Below are positions 1 through 9,846 of a stretch of 62,797 nt of DNA, piece after piece. A program made the position numbers and the translations under genes. The DNA comes from Gammaproteobacteria bacterium (lineage in GTDB: Bacteria > Pseudomonadota > Gammaproteobacteria > Steroidobacterales > Steroidobacteraceae). The notes beneath the pieces are model-generated. The model had not been told where the DNA came from. It saw only the letters and a program-made list of their open reading frames with translations, and did no database searches. Location of the stretch: assembly GCA_025359565.1 (NCBI GenBank), contig JANYFY010000013.1:1-62797 (forward strand), read 5' to 3'. Every line of letters begins with the position of its first letter. Within the stretch, counting starts at the first letter, position 1.

Positions 1-114
1 CTCCGCCATGACTTTCGTCAGCGCCGCCGTTAAAGTCGTCTTCCCATGATCCACATGCCCTATCGTCCCCACGTTTACGTGCGGCTTCGTTCGCTCAAAC
101 TTCCCCTTCGACAC
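1..114 (-). CDS. tuf: Elongation factor Tu, N-terminal part (cut by window edge)
   Basis: Only the first 38 codons are present; the gene runs off the left edge. The translation begins [19 protein letters not shown] and continues with the P-loop GHVDHGKT, the GTP-binding signature of EF-Tu, which delivers aminoacyl-tRNA to the ribosome. The start is a GTG at 114; an ATG at 121 is out of frame, and an AAGAGG Shine-Dalgarno lies about 9 bases upstream of the GTG. It follows fusA by 31 bp, so this is the tuf copy of the str operon (tufA position). A second tuf end lies at the right edge of the window. Confidence 0.96.
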   Translation of the reverse strand, partial: MSKGKFERTKPHVNVGTIGHVDHGKTTLTAALTKVMAE

Positions 115-145
115 GGTGCATACCTCTTAAAAAATATAAATTCGA

Positions 146-2236
146 CTAATCGTACTTCATAATCGCCGCAGCAACATTACTGGGTACTTCCATATACTTA
201 GCGAACTCCATCGTGTAATTCGCGCGGCCCTGACTCATAGAACGCATGGCCGTTGAGTACTGAAACATCTCCGCCAACGGCACGTCCGCGGTCACTACCT
301 TACCGGAGGCCGAGTCTTCCATGCCAACAATCTGGCCTCGGCGACGATTTAGGTCGCCGACGATATCACCAAAATAGTCCTCAGGTGTTACCACCTCGAC
401 TTTCATAATCGGCTCCAGCAACACAGGTGTAGCCTTGCGAAACCCCTCTCTAAACCCCATCGAACCGGCAATCTTGAAAGCCAATTCGTTAGAATCGACA
501 TCATGATAGGAACCATCGAACAGAGTTACCCTGATATCGACGATAGGATACCCGGCAATGACCCCGGTCTGCACCGCTTCTTGAATGCCCTTATCAACCG
601 AAGGGATAAACTCGCGCGGAATCGCACCGCCCACAATGCCATTCACAAATTCATAGCCCTTGCCCACCGCCAATGGCTCAAGTTTGAGCCAAACATGGCC
701 GTACTGACCGCGACCGCCGGACTGACGTATAAACTTGCCCTCAGAGTCAACCGTGCCGCGAATGGTTTCCCGATAGGCAACCTGCGGCTTGCCCACATTC
801 GCATCCACGTGAAACTCACGCTTCATTCGATCCACAATTATTTCTAAGTACAGCTCACCCATACCCGAAATAATGGTTTGACCAGACTCAGGGTCCGTAT
901 GCACCCGAAATGAAGGATCTTCCTTCACCAGCTTTTGCAGAGCCACACCCATCTTATCCTGGTCCATTTTGGTCTTAGGTTCCACCGCCACCGAAATGAC
1001 GGGCTCCGGAAATACCATTTTTTCCAGGATAATAATCTTATCGGGATTGCAAAGCGTGTCACCCGTCGTCACATCTTTAAGGCCCACAGCTGCTGCAATA
1101 TCCCCGGTACGCACTTCTTTAATTTCCGAACGCTCACTGGCATGCATCTGCAATAGACGCCCAATGCGCTCGCTGCGATTCTTATTCGGCACAAATACCC
1201 GGTCACCTGAATTCAAGGTACCCGAATACACGCGAAAAAACGTTAAACTACCGACAAAGGAATCATCCAATATCTTAAACGCCAATGCCGAAAAAGGCGC
1301 CGCATCATCAGGTGCACGACTAATTGCTTGGCCGCGCTCGTCCTGTCCCACCACTTGCGGTAAATCCGTGGGTGCCGGCATGTATTCCACGACGGCATCG
1401 AGCACCGCCTGCACACCCTTATTCTTAAAGGCCGATCCGCAGGTGACCAAACAAACCTCATTTTTCAAGGCTCGAGCGCGCAGGCCTCGCTTAATTTCAA
1501 CATCCGTAAGCTCGCCGCTTTCCAAATATTTATTCAGTAACGCCTCATCACCCTCAGCCGCAGCCTCAATCATTTTCGCCCGCCAGGCTTCACATTCCAC
1601 CACCATGTCCGGCGGAATTTCCCGGTATTCGAACTTCATACCCTGGGTGGCTTCATCCCACCAAATTGATTTCATCTTGACAAGGTCCACCACGCCCTGG
1701 AATCCATCCTCCGCTCCAATGGGCAATTGAATAGGCACGGGATTGCCACGCAAACGGGTCCTAATTTGCTCAACGCAGCGCAGGAAATTGGCGCCTGCGC
1801 GGTCCATTTTGTTGACAAAAGCAATCCGCGGCACGCGGTATTTGTTCATTTGCCGCCATACGGTCTCCGATTGGGGTTGGACGCCCGATACCGCACAGTA
1901 AACCGCAATAGCAGAATCTAATACCCGCAGACTCCGCTCTACTTCAATCGTGAAGTCCACGTGTCCCGGAGTATCGATAATATTGATGCGGTGTTCGGGG
2001 AAACTTTTATCCATCCCCTTCCAGAAACAAGTCGTCGCAGCGGCAGTAATCGTAATACCGCGCTCTTGCTCTTGCTCCATATAATCCATTACCGCGGCGC
2101 CGTCATGCACCTCGCCAATCTTATGTGAAACGCCCGTATAGAATAGAATACGCTCGGTCGCCGTCGTTTTCCCAGCATCAATGTGCGCGGAAATACCGAT
2201 ATTTCGGTAGCGCTCGATAGGCGTCGTTCGTGCCAC
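146..2236 (-). CDS. fusA: Elongation factor G
   Basis: Translocation GTPase of the ribosome, 696 residues, the usual length for bacterial EF-G. The N terminus carries the P-loop AHIDAGKT (about residues 17-24), then the switch region [11 protein letters not shown], the G3 motif DTPGHVDF and the G4 motif NKMD. Domain IV and V features such as [10 protein letters not shown] are present near residue 510. The start codon is GTG at 2236; an ATG 6 bases upstream is out of frame. It lies 12 bp downstream of rpsG and 31 bp upstream of tuf, so it is co-transcribed as rpsL-rpsG-fusA-tuf. Nothing unusual is visible. Confidence 0.98.
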   Translation of the reverse strand: MARTTPIERYRNIGISAHIDAGKTTATERILFYTGVSHKIGEVHDGAAVMDYMEQEQERGITITAAATTCFWKGMDKSFPEHRINIIDTPGHVDFTIEVERSLRVLDSAIAVYCAVSGVQPQSETVWRQMNKYRVPRIAFVNKMDRAGANFLRCVEQIRTRLRGNPVPIQLPIGAEDGFQGVVDLVKMKSIWWDEATQGMKFEYREIPPDMVVECEAWRAKMIEAAAEGDEALLNKYLESGELTDVEIKRGLRARALKNEVCLVTCGSAFKNKGVQAVLDAVVEYMPAPTDLPQVVGQDERGQAISRAPDDAAPFSALAFKILDDSFVGSLTFFRVYSGTLNSGDRVFVPNKNRSERIGRLLQMHASERSEIKEVRTGDIAAAVGLKDVTTGDTLCNPDKIIILEKMVFPEPVISVAVEPKTKMDQDKMGVALQKLVKEDPSFRVHTDPESGQTIISGMGELYLEIIVDRMKREFHVDANVGKPQVAYRETIRGTVDSEGKFIRQSGGRGQYGHVWLKLEPLAVGKGYEFVNGIVGGAIPREFIPSVDKGIQEAVQTGVIAGYPIVDIRVTLFDGSYHDVDSNELAFKIAGSMGFREGFRKATPVLLEPIMKVEVVTPEDYFGDIVGDLNRRRGQIVGMEDSASGKVVTADVPLAEMFQYSTAMRSMSQGRANYTMEFAKYMEVPSNVAAAIMKYD

Positions 2237-2248
2237 GGACCATCCGCC

Positions 2249-2740
<492 letters not shown>

Positions 2741-3115
2741 TTATTTTTTAGGACGCTTGGCGCCGTACTTAGAACGGCCCTGACGACGATCGGCGACGCC
2801 GGCGCAATCGAGAGCGCCACGCACGGTGTGATACCGAACGCCAGGCAGATCCTTGACGCGACCGCCGCGAATTAAAACCACCGAGTGTTCTTGTAAATTA
2901 TGGCCCTCGCCGCCGATATAGCTAGAAACCTCGTAGCCATTGGTCAAACGCACACGACATACCTTGCGCAACGCAGAATTCGGCTTCTTCGGGGTAGTCG
3001 TATAAACACGAGTGCAAACGCCGCGTTTTTGCGGAGAAGCAGCCAGTGCTGGAACCTTAGATTTCCAAGCGGGTTCATTTCGCCCGGTTCGAATTAGCTG
3101 AGTCGTCGTCGCCAT
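2741..3115 (-). CDS. rpsL: 30S ribosomal protein S12
   Basis: Decoding-centre protein, 124 residues from the ATG at 3115. An in-frame start 24 bases upstream is open, but the ATG at 3115 has a GAGAAGG Shine-Dalgarno 5 bases upstream and gives the usual N terminus MATTTQL. The conserved loops [13 protein letters not shown] and [13 protein letters not shown] carry the lysines whose substitution gives streptomycin resistance; both are wild type. The N-terminal arm reads [12 protein letters not shown], where S12 usually has a strongly basic stretch, so this tail is divergent at unchanged length. First gene of the str operon. Confidence 0.97.
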   Translation of the reverse strand: MATTTQLIRTGRNEPAWKSKVPALAASPQKRGVCTRVYTTTPKKPNSALRKVCRVRLTNGYEVSSYIGGEGHNLQEHSVVLIRGGRVKDLPGVRYHTVRGALDCAGVADRRQGRSKYGAKRPKK

Positions 3116-3212
3116 AAATACCTTCTCGTATAGCCGCACCTTGACGGGTGGCCCAATGTGATCCGCAAACCTTTAAGTGGCGGGCGTATGTGCCCGTAGA
3201 CAAAGGCCGGCG

Positions 3213-3241
3213 ATTGTAGGAACCGCAGCCTTAAGTGTCAA
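3213..3241 (-). promoter_or_regulatory. Sigma-70 promoter of the str operon
   Basis: On the minus strand TTGACA (3241-3236) and TACAAT (3218-3213) are separated by exactly 17 bases, a near-consensus housekeeping promoter about 100 bases upstream of rpsL. The leader then carries a short hairpin (CGGGC/GCCCG, about 3185-3200). This promoter lets the str operon be expressed independently of rpoBC, from which it is physically separated here. No terminator is visible between galT and this promoter, so read-through from the gal operon is possible. Confidence 0.85.
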
Positions 3242-3334
3242 GGTAAATGCTGTAATTCGCCTACCGTCAGACCACCCTTCAACAAAACGCTCGAAACCGA
3301 CCAAAATGGCGCAAACGACGCAAATGACGCAAAA

Positions 3335-4357
3335 CTAGCCACGCAAGCGACGCGCCGCTAATTCCGGCGTGATGTCTCTCTGCGGGCCTGCCAGCATCTC
3401 GTAACCCACCATGAATTTGCGAACGCTCGCAGAGCGCAGCAGCGGTGGATAGAAATGCGCGTGCAGATGCCAGTAAGGGTGAGCTTTTCCATCGACAGGG
3501 CGTTGATGCAACCCCATCGTGTACGGAAAAGACACATCGAACAACCGATCGTATCGAGTGCCCAATTCCTTTAATATTTCGGCAAAAGCATCTCGCCCCT
3601 CGGAATCCAACTCATCAAGCGCTGCAGCATGACGCCGTGGCAACACCAAAGTCTCAAAAGGCCAGGTCGCCCAAAACGGCACCACCCCAATAAAAAACCC
3701 GTTCTCACACACGATGCGTTCACGCAACCGCTCCTCAACCGCTAGATACTCGCACAACAAACATGCCTGATGTGTCTGGAAATAGTTCGCTTGGTGGAGA
3801 GATTCGCGGACTTGCTCCTGCGGCACATTTTCGTTGGCCCAAATCTGCCCATGCGGATGCGGATTACTCGCTCCCATCATCGCGCCACGATTCTCAAAAA
3901 TAGTAACGGCGCTAATGCGCGGATCCGCACCTAAAGCTATATATTCTGTCGTCCAGGCATCAATCACCAAACGAATTTGCGCTTGCGACAGTTGTGCAAG
4001 GGTCAAATTGTGTTGCGGCGAATAACAAATCACCCGGCAACGTCCCGACTCAGCGCGTGCAAACAGAACATCTCCCATCGCATAGACATCTTTAGGACCG
4101 CTAGGCAATAAAGCAGCAAAATCATTGTCAAATACAAAGGTCGATATATATTGAGGATTAAATAGGCCGCCGGCCCGTGCGTTGCCGGGACACAGATAGC
4201 ACTCAGGGTCATAGGCTAGCGGCTTCACATCGGAAACTTCGGTTTGACCTTGCCATGGCCGCACGCTTCGGTGCGGCGACACCAACACCCACTCCCCGGT
4301 TAATGGATTGAGGCGCCGATGCACATCACCTTGTAAATTGAGCTTCGATTCGCTCAC
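3335..4357 (-). CDS. galT: Galactose-1-phosphate uridylyltransferase
   Basis: Leloir pathway enzyme that exchanges UMP between UDP-glucose and galactose-1-phosphate. The active-site motif HPHGQIWA (after GASNP) is intact and contains the nucleophilic histidine. The N-terminal [17 protein letters not shown] and the zinc-site-like CYLCPG are typical of the family. From the GTG at 4357 the protein is 340 residues, the normal size; the reading frame is open 39 bases further up, into galK, but those codons do not look like GalT. The galK stop TAG and this GTG share a base (TAGTG), so translation is coupled. Last gene of the GH31-to-galT operon. No galE is present in the window. Confidence 0.95.
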   Translation of the reverse strand: MSESKLNLQGDVHRRLNPLTGEWVLVSPHRSVRPWQGQTEVSDVKPLAYDPECYLCPGNARAGGLFNPQYISTFVFDNDFAALLPSGPKDVYAMGDVLFARAESGRCRVICYSPQHNLTLAQLSQAQIRLVIDAWTTEYIALGADPRISAVTIFENRGAMMGASNPHPHGQIWANENVPQEQVRESLHQANYFQTHQACLLCEYLAVEERLRERIVCENGFFIGVVPFWATWPFETLVLPRRHAAALDELDSEGRDAFAEILKELGTRYDRLFDVSFPYTMGLHQRPVDGKAHPYWHLHAHFYPPLLRSASVRKFMVGYEMLAGPQRDITPELAARRLRG

Positions 4358-5553
4358 TAAAGTCCTAAAATCTGGGCACCATCGGCCGCATGGCAAACGT
4401 ACACTTCCGCATTGTGCTGAGTAGCCGTAGCGTAGTGTTGCACTACGGTGCGTTTAAATTCATCAATCGCATCGGTTCTCACCAAATTAATCGTGCACCC
4501 GCCGAAGCCGCCGCCGGTCATGCGTGCTCCGTAGACGCCCCTAATTGGTTCAGCGATGCGCACCAACAAATCAAGCTCTTCGCAACTGACGTCATAATCG
4601 TCACGCAAGCTTCGATGCGATTCAAACATGAGACGACCGAATTCATCAAGATCAGCGGCTCGCAATGCGACCGCTGCATCAAGTACACGAGTATTTTCAC
4701 TAACCACATGCCTGCAACGACGGAAAATTATATTTTCTTGCTCCCCTTTGAAATTAATTCTTTGTGCCGCCAGAATGTCACTCGACACATCCCGTAATGA
4801 ACCAATCTCCGCTACCGCACGGCGCAATATTTTCACTCCTAATTCGCATTCCTCGCGGCGACGATTATATTGCCCCGCCGCAAGCCGATGCCTCACCATG
4901 CTATTAACAATCACCCATTGCGCCTTCGAATTCAGTGGTAAATATTCACGCTCCAAACTACGGCAATCGATCAACAGTGCTTGACCCGCGCGAGCACACG
5001 CGGAAGTATACTGATCCATAATGCCGCAGCGCATTCCCACATAATCGTTCTCAGCACTTTGGCAAAGCTTCGCCAGCATCACACGATCAATCGCCGGGCC
5101 GTCAGCGGTGGTCTGCAAACTTAAGAACGCAAGCGCCACCGCCACTTCCAGCGCTGCGGACGAACTCAAACCTGAGCCTACAGGGACTTCGCCGTGGATG
5201 AGCAAGTCAGCGCCCTGTAGATTCCAACCATCCTGGCGCAATGCCCGCGCGACGCCCACCACATAATCGACCCAGTGCACCCCCGCACTGCGCCTAGGCG
5301 CAAGCGCATTCGCCGCAGGCAGCATCACTTCCACACTTTCAGCAAAATTGGTCGAGTGAATACGCAGCACTTGATCAGTGCGCGGCGCGATGCCGACCGT
5401 AGTGCAAAATTGTATCGCTGCCGGCATCACAAAACCCGCATTATAGTCTGTGTGTTCACCAATGAGGTTGATACGTCCCGGCGCGCAGGCAAACGTCGGA
5501 CTAACCGAGTATCGCGCCATGAACTGAAGGCGTAGCGCAGCAAGATCAGTCAT
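4357..5553 (-). CDS. galK: Galactokinase
   Basis: Phosphorylates galactose to galactose-1-phosphate in the cytoplasm. GHMP-kinase family, 398 residues. The galactokinase signature [13 protein letters not shown] is at about residues 26-38, the ATP loop GSGLSSSAA near 130, and the C-terminal MTGGGFGGC motif near 345. The ATG at 5553 overlaps the TGA of a five-codon frame (ATGGCTGATCCGCAATGA, starting at 5567) made by a 14-bp tandem repeat, which may relay ribosomes from the upstream gene. It overlaps galT by one base. Confidence 0.96.
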   Translation of the reverse strand: MTDLAALRLQFMARYSVSPTFACAPGRINLIGEHTDYNAGFVMPAAIQFCTTVGIAPRTDQVLRIHSTNFAESVEVMLPAANALAPRRSAGVHWVDYVVGVARALRQDGWNLQGADLLIHGEVPVGSGLSSSAALEVAVALAFLSLQTTADGPAIDRVMLAKLCQSAENDYVGMRCGIMDQYTSACARAGQALLIDCRSLEREYLPLNSKAQWVIVNSMVRHRLAAGQYNRRREECELGVKILRRAVAEIGSLRDVSSDILAAQRINFKGEQENIIFRRCRHVVSENTRVLDAAVALRAADLDEFGRLMFESHRSLRDDYDVSCEELDLLVRIAEPIRGVYGARMTGGGFGGCTINLVRTDAIDEFKRTVVQHYATATQHNAEVYVCHAADGAQILGL

Positions 5554-5591
5554 TGCGGATCAGCCATTGCGGATCAGCCCTTGCGTATCAG
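5551..5591. repeat. 14-bp tandem repeat at the galK start
   Basis: CATTGCGGATCAGC occurs twice head to tail (5551-5564 and 5565-5578), followed by a third, imperfect copy CCTTGCGTATCAG (5579-5591). The array spans the stop codon of the small membrane protein gene and the start codon of galK. It creates a second ATG (5567) with an AAGGG Shine-Dalgarno, from which a five-codon frame ends by overlapping the galK ATG. Confidence 0.85.
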
Positions 5592-5798
5592 TTTCCGCAA
5601 CATGTGCGATAACGCGGCGCTACGTACTAATAGCAACATAAAGCCGCCGAAAACCACCAGTACTAATCCCCACCATAGGTTTACATTGAGTTGATCAGAA
5701 CCGCTTATCGGCATGTCACCCACGAGTCCGTATACAATTAGAAGGCCACCAATTAAGGTAAAGTAAATTCCGATGGGCATCCGAATATCAAAGGCCAT
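5574..5798 (-). CDS. Small two-helix membrane protein, possible symporter partner
   Basis: 74 residues with two predicted membrane helices (about residues 10-27 and 42-59) separated by a short polar loop ending in NVNLWWGLVLVVFG, and a basic tail (LRKLIRKG). No named family is recognised with certainty. It lies 9 bp downstream of the Na+/sugar symporter and 20 bp upstream of galK. From memory, small proteins with an NLWWG-type second helix occur beside SSS-family sugar symporters in other phyla, so an accessory subunit is a reasonable inference, not a demonstrated role. Confidence 0.75.
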   Translation of the reverse strand: MAFDIRMPIGIYFTLIGGLLIVYGLVGDMPISGSDQLNVNLWWGLVLVVFGGFMLLLVRSAALSHMLRKLIRKG

Positions 5799-5807
5799 GG
5801 CAACTTC

Positions 5808-7517
5808 CTACCAAAATAATATATTCAAAATAACTACGGCGAGTATGGCGGCAGCGCCCAACACCGCAGGCCGTAAGTACCACGATTCCTGAGTGTTAAT
5901 CTTAGGGGTTTCTGAATAAACCAAGCCCGATAGATCGTGGGCCATCGGCCGAGAGATCAAACTCACGACAATGGTCGCAAGGAAACAGCTCGTCCAGGCA
6001 AAAATGGCAGTCCAAAAATTTTGCGCCATTTCGCTGGGATATAGGTGTACAAGCCCGAGCCATCCCCCTTTCACACCCACCATGGCGTGCGCCGGCAACG
6101 TCAGTCCATGATGAACCGCGGCGGCCAAGGTCCCCATTAAAAGCCCCGCAAAAGCACCATGACCATTAGCTCGCTTCCAAAACATCCCCAGCAAGAATGT
6201 CGCAAACAACGGTGCGTTGATAAAAGCGAACACAAGCTGCAACACATCCATGATGTTATTAAATTGTGCCACCAAGTAAGCGGCGGCTAACGACAACAGG
6301 ATTCCAGCAATTGTCGCAAAACGCCCCATCCACAAATAGTGTGCATCGCTGGCATCACGCTTAATGTAGGGTTGATAGATGTCGTTAGTCCAAACGGTGT
6401 TAAATGCCGTCACGTTGCCAGCCATTCCTGACATAAAACTAGCAATCAATGCCGTGAGGCCCAATCCCAGCAATCCATTGGGAAAATAATGTCCCAACAT
6501 CACCGGAATCACTAAATCAAAATTAGGCGTGCCATCCAGTTTGTTCGGCAGTACAAAACCGCTCACCCCAGTCCGTTGCGTGAGTGCAATCGCAATCATC
6601 CCCGGTACGATGACCAAAAATGGAAACAGCATTTTAGGCAGCGCCGCGATCAGCGGTGCACGGCGCGCCGCCGACATCGACTCGGCCGCCATGGCGCGCT
6701 GAACAATCAAAAAATCCGTGCACCAATAACCGAATGACAATACAAAACCCAACCCCATGGCCATCCCGAACCATTCAACTCCCATGGGATTGCTAGCGGT
6801 CGAACCCATAAACCGCCACGATTCACTCCACGCACCCGGCGCAAACCCACGCGCCACCGCCACGTGTGCAAGCCCTGCCCGCAATCCCGTCCAACCCCCA
6901 ATATCATGCAGCCCAAGCAAAACCAGAGGCAAAAATCCAAACACAATCAGAAAGAATTGCAACACTTCGTTGTAAATCGCCGAGCTAAGCCCACCTAAGA
7001 ATATGTATGCAAGCACAATGATCGCACATATCCACATGCTGACATTGAAATTCCAGCCCAGCAGCATATTGAGCAACAGCCCCATAGCGTACATTGATAT
7101 TCCGGAAGAAATCACGGTCATGATAGAAAACGAAATGGCATTAAAGCCGCGCGTCTTTTCATCAAACCTTAACCGCAGGTATTCGGGCACGGAGCGCGCT
7201 TTCGAACCGTAATAGAACGGCATCATAAATACTGCCAAGAACACCATGGCCGGTATCGCGCCCACCCAGTAAAAATGGCTGGTAATCATCCCGTACTTAG
7301 CCCCGGAAGCACCCATCCCGATCACCTCTTGCGCGCCGAGATTCGCCGACATGAAAGCTAGCCCGGCAACCCACGCAGGCATCGATCGTCCCGATAAAAA
7401 GAAATCACTGCTTGTTTTAATACGGCGTTTTAGTATCAGCCCTATGCCCAGTACAAATAAAAAGTACAGCACCATTATCGCCCAATCGATAACTGTAAGG
7501 TGCAAAGTATGGTTCAA
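5808..7517 (-). CDS. Sodium:solute (sugar) symporter, SGLT-like
   Basis: Inner-membrane Na+-coupled sugar carrier of the SSS family, about 569 residues with some 14 hydrophobic segments. The N-terminal half carries family features such as FFLSGRSMPAWVAGLAFMSA and the GAQEVIGMGASGAKYG stretch typical of SGLT/vSGLT-type members. A TTG at 7517 is the likely start because AGAGGT lies 6 bases upstream; the frame is open to a GTG at 7538, but that has no Shine-Dalgarno and would overlap the alpha-galactosidase gene. Being between an alpha-galactosidase and galK, galactose (or glucose) is the likely substrate. Confidence 0.9.
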   Translation of the reverse strand: MNHTLHLTVIDWAIMVLYFLFVLGIGLILKRRIKTSSDFFLSGRSMPAWVAGLAFMSANLGAQEVIGMGASGAKYGMITSHFYWVGAIPAMVFLAVFMMPFYYGSKARSVPEYLRLRFDEKTRGFNAISFSIMTVISSGISMYAMGLLLNMLLGWNFNVSMWICAIIVLAYIFLGGLSSAIYNEVLQFFLIVFGFLPLVLLGLHDIGGWTGLRAGLAHVAVARGFAPGAWSESWRFMGSTASNPMGVEWFGMAMGLGFVLSFGYWCTDFLIVQRAMAAESMSAARRAPLIAALPKMLFPFLVIVPGMIAIALTQRTGVSGFVLPNKLDGTPNFDLVIPVMLGHYFPNGLLGLGLTALIASFMSGMAGNVTAFNTVWTNDIYQPYIKRDASDAHYLWMGRFATIAGILLSLAAAYLVAQFNNIMDVLQLVFAFINAPLFATFLLGMFWKRANGHGAFAGLLMGTLAAAVHHGLTLPAHAMVGVKGGWLGLVHLYPSEMAQNFWTAIFAWTSCFLATIVVSLISRPMAHDLSGLVYSETPKINTQESWYLRPAVLGAAAILAVVILNILFW

Positions 7518-7527
7518 GGAAGAACCT

Positions 7528-9846
7528 CTAATCGACACTTATCAGTAACACGCCATGAGCTGGCACACGGGCTACAAACTCTTCACCCAAATTACCGAGA
7601 TCCTTCTGACGCCACAAATCCCGTAATTTCGACGCTACTTTAATCGACCCTACTTTCAGTCCCGGTCCTTTTGACTCCGATTCGTTATACCCCGGCTCGC
7701 TAGCTATAAGTTTACGAAGGTCAATCCGCAACTCCCTGAATTTCGCCTCGAGATTGAAAATCCCCAGCGCGTGTCGACCGTCACTTAAAGGTCTCACCCA
7801 AACCTGCCAACTGTCCCGATTTAGAACCTGACGCGCCGCATGCCCTAAAGGATCCTGGTCAACGCCGATTACTTCGTCATTCATTAGTAGGTTGCGAGTA
7901 AATTCATCCAATGATGTCAAGTCGTTGCCGAGCAAGAGTGGAGCCGCCAACAGGCTCCACAGACTGATATGACTGTACTGTTCATCGGGGTTGAGACGCG
8001 ACGGATGCAAGACTCCTCCCCAGCCGACTACACCGACCACCAACATATCGGGATCATTCCAATGACCAGGCCCTGCAAACGGAGCCATTTTATCCTGCGC
8101 GAAGCCTATCGCAGCGGTACTTGCCCAGGTGTCTTCAATATCGCCGCTGGTGCGCCACGCGTTGCCGCGCATTTTCGCACCCCAAACCCAGGGGTCCTGC
8201 TTGCCGTACTCACACATGCTGAAAACGATATCACGTGATTGAGCGCGCAAGGCTTCACCCATAAGATGATAAGGTCGCTGGAACTCTTCTAGCGTTTTAT
8301 CCTTCGACATGTGATCTTCATAGCTGCAAAGATCATATTTCAAGTAATCGATTCCCCACCGAGCATAGTCATCCGCATCCTGACGTTCATGTTCAAACGA
8401 TCCTAAAAAACGACCACAAGTGAGCGGACCTGGCGATGAATAAATACCAAAACGAATGCCACGCTGGTGCAAATAATCACCAAGTGCCTTCATGTCAGGA
8501 AATTTTGAATTACTGGCAATACGCCCGTCCGACTTACGCGCGGACGCCTCCCAGCCATCGTCAATATTAATATAAGACCAACCGTGCGCCGCTAACCCTT
8601 GCGCGAGCATCGCGTCTGCGGTTGCGCGCACTTTTGCATCGTTGACATCCAAACCATAGACATTCCAACTATTCCAACCCATCGGTGGGGTAAGCGCCAG
8701 CTCCTCACCAATGCGGATGGTGAGTACGCGATCAGTCGTGCCCAAGGAATTGCTTACCCGCAATTTCACCACATAATTGCCCGCTTGCGCGACACTTCCG
8801 GTGATTAGCCCGGACGTCCCATCCAACACCAATCCTGTCGGCAGGTCCTGGACCGAAAATCTCAAGGACGCACGACCCGTAGCCGCCACCCGAAATAAGA
8901 AAGGCGCATTCGGACGCGCCCCAACAATGCTGGCTCCATTGAGACGCGGCCGCGGCGATTCCGGCGGCGTCAATAAATAGGGAACCACCAGCGTAGCCGC
9001 CAAGACCTTACCTGAACTTGATTCGGTTAAACGATAGCGCAATTCAATACCGGCCCGCTGTGGGGTATTAATATCAATGAATGCACTGCCGTTTGCACTC
9101 AAATTTATTACCTCGCGATGTTCTCGCAGCACGCGTGCAGCCGCAGTGTCATACACCTCGTACGCAAACTGACCCGTTACCGCCACAGGAAAAGAGTTAT
9201 CGAACTGCGCGTGAATACGCACCTGTCCCGGAGCATACTTGTACACGGTGCGACTCGGGTTTAAATGCACGCCATCGACAATCTCAGCCATATTGATATA
9301 CGGCATATCACGATAAAACCCACCGCCTCCACTTCCGTCATAGACGCGAACCGCAATTACATTGTCTTGATCCCAACGCACTAAGCCCGACTCAAGATCA
9401 ACAAAATACTCGCGTAAGGCCTGCCATTGAGTGTCGTAACCGCCCGGATCAGAGGGAAATCTTCCCGTCTGGCCAATCTTCACGCCGTTAAAAAAACTCT
9501 CATCTACATCATCGACGCTGGACAAATAAATCCGTAAGCGCTGCTGCCAGTGCACCGTCTCCTTAAGACTAGAAGGAATCCTCACGTGGAAGCGATACCA
9601 TGACCACCCATCGTAGCCGTCGAAGCCTTGTTTCTCATAGTTCGCCAAAGTCGAGAGCTCAACCCACCCACTATCATCAAAGGCCATCTCACGCCGCGCG
9701 GTATCATCGCCGGTCGCAAATTTTGCCCGCGGCAAATCTAGGCGAGTAAATTTCGCCATCGGTGCGCCATGCTCTGCATTGCCGGCACCAGCACCAGCGA
9801 CCAAGGAGAAGAACACCCATCCCACACAAAACGATTTAAGACTCAT
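7528..9846 (-). CDS. Exported GH27 alpha-galactosidase with N-terminal accessory domains
   Basis: Releases terminal alpha-linked galactose, as from melibiose, raffinose or stachyose. About 772 residues, longer than a minimal GH27. After a signal peptide (hydrophobic to about residue 22) comes a jelly-roll-like sugar-binding domain (about 35-190), a beta-rich region, a putative-Ig-like module (about 300-380), then the GH27 barrel starting at LTPPMGWNSWN. The nucleophile is the Asp of YLKYDLC (about D505) and the acid/base the Asp of SGDIEDTW (about D569); both are present. The ATG at 9846 forms an ATGA overlap with the GH32 stop; an upstream in-frame TTG is less likely. Probably periplasmic. 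Confidence 0.93.
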   Translation of the reverse strand: MSLKSFCVGWVFFSLVAGAGAGNAEHGAPMAKFTRLDLPRAKFATGDDTARREMAFDDSGWVELSTLANYEKQGFDGYDGWSWYRFHVRIPSSLKETVHWQQRLRIYLSSVDDVDESFFNGVKIGQTGRFPSDPGGYDTQWQALREYFVDLESGLVRWDQDNVIAVRVYDGSGGGGFYRDMPYINMAEIVDGVHLNPSRTVYKYAPGQVRIHAQFDNSFPVAVTGQFAYEVYDTAAARVLREHREVINLSANGSAFIDINTPQRAGIELRYRLTESSSGKVLAATLVVPYLLTPPESPRPRLNGASIVGARPNAPFLFRVAATGRASLRFSVQDLPTGLVLDGTSGLITGSVAQAGNYVVKLRVSNSLGTTDRVLTIRIGEELALTPPMGWNSWNVYGLDVNDAKVRATADAMLAQGLAAHGWSYINIDDGWEASARKSDGRIASNSKFPDMKALGDYLHQRGIRFGIYSSPGPLTCGRFLGSFEHERQDADDYARWGIDYLKYDLCSYEDHMSKDKTLEEFQRPYHLMGEALRAQSRDIVFSMCEYGKQDPWVWGAKMRGNAWRTSGDIEDTWASTAAIGFAQDKMAPFAGPGHWNDPDMLVVGVVGWGGVLHPSRLNPDEQYSHISLWSLLAAPLLLGNDLTSLDEFTRNLLMNDEVIGVDQDPLGHAARQVLNRDSWQVWVRPLSDGRHALGIFNLEAKFRELRIDLRKLIASEPGYNESESKGPGLKVGSIKVASKLRDLWRQKDLGNLGEEFVARVPAHGVLLISVD

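Noticed and set aside
969-1730. Long plus-strand open frame (253 codons) opposite fusA
   Set aside because: It lies entirely antisense to a highly conserved gene, and its translation has no family resemblance; it is a by-product of fusA codon usage.
3311-3335. Tandem GCAAAYGAC units just downstream of galT
   Set aside because: Only about two and a half 9-bp copies with no stem or U-tract; too little to call a terminator or repeat element.
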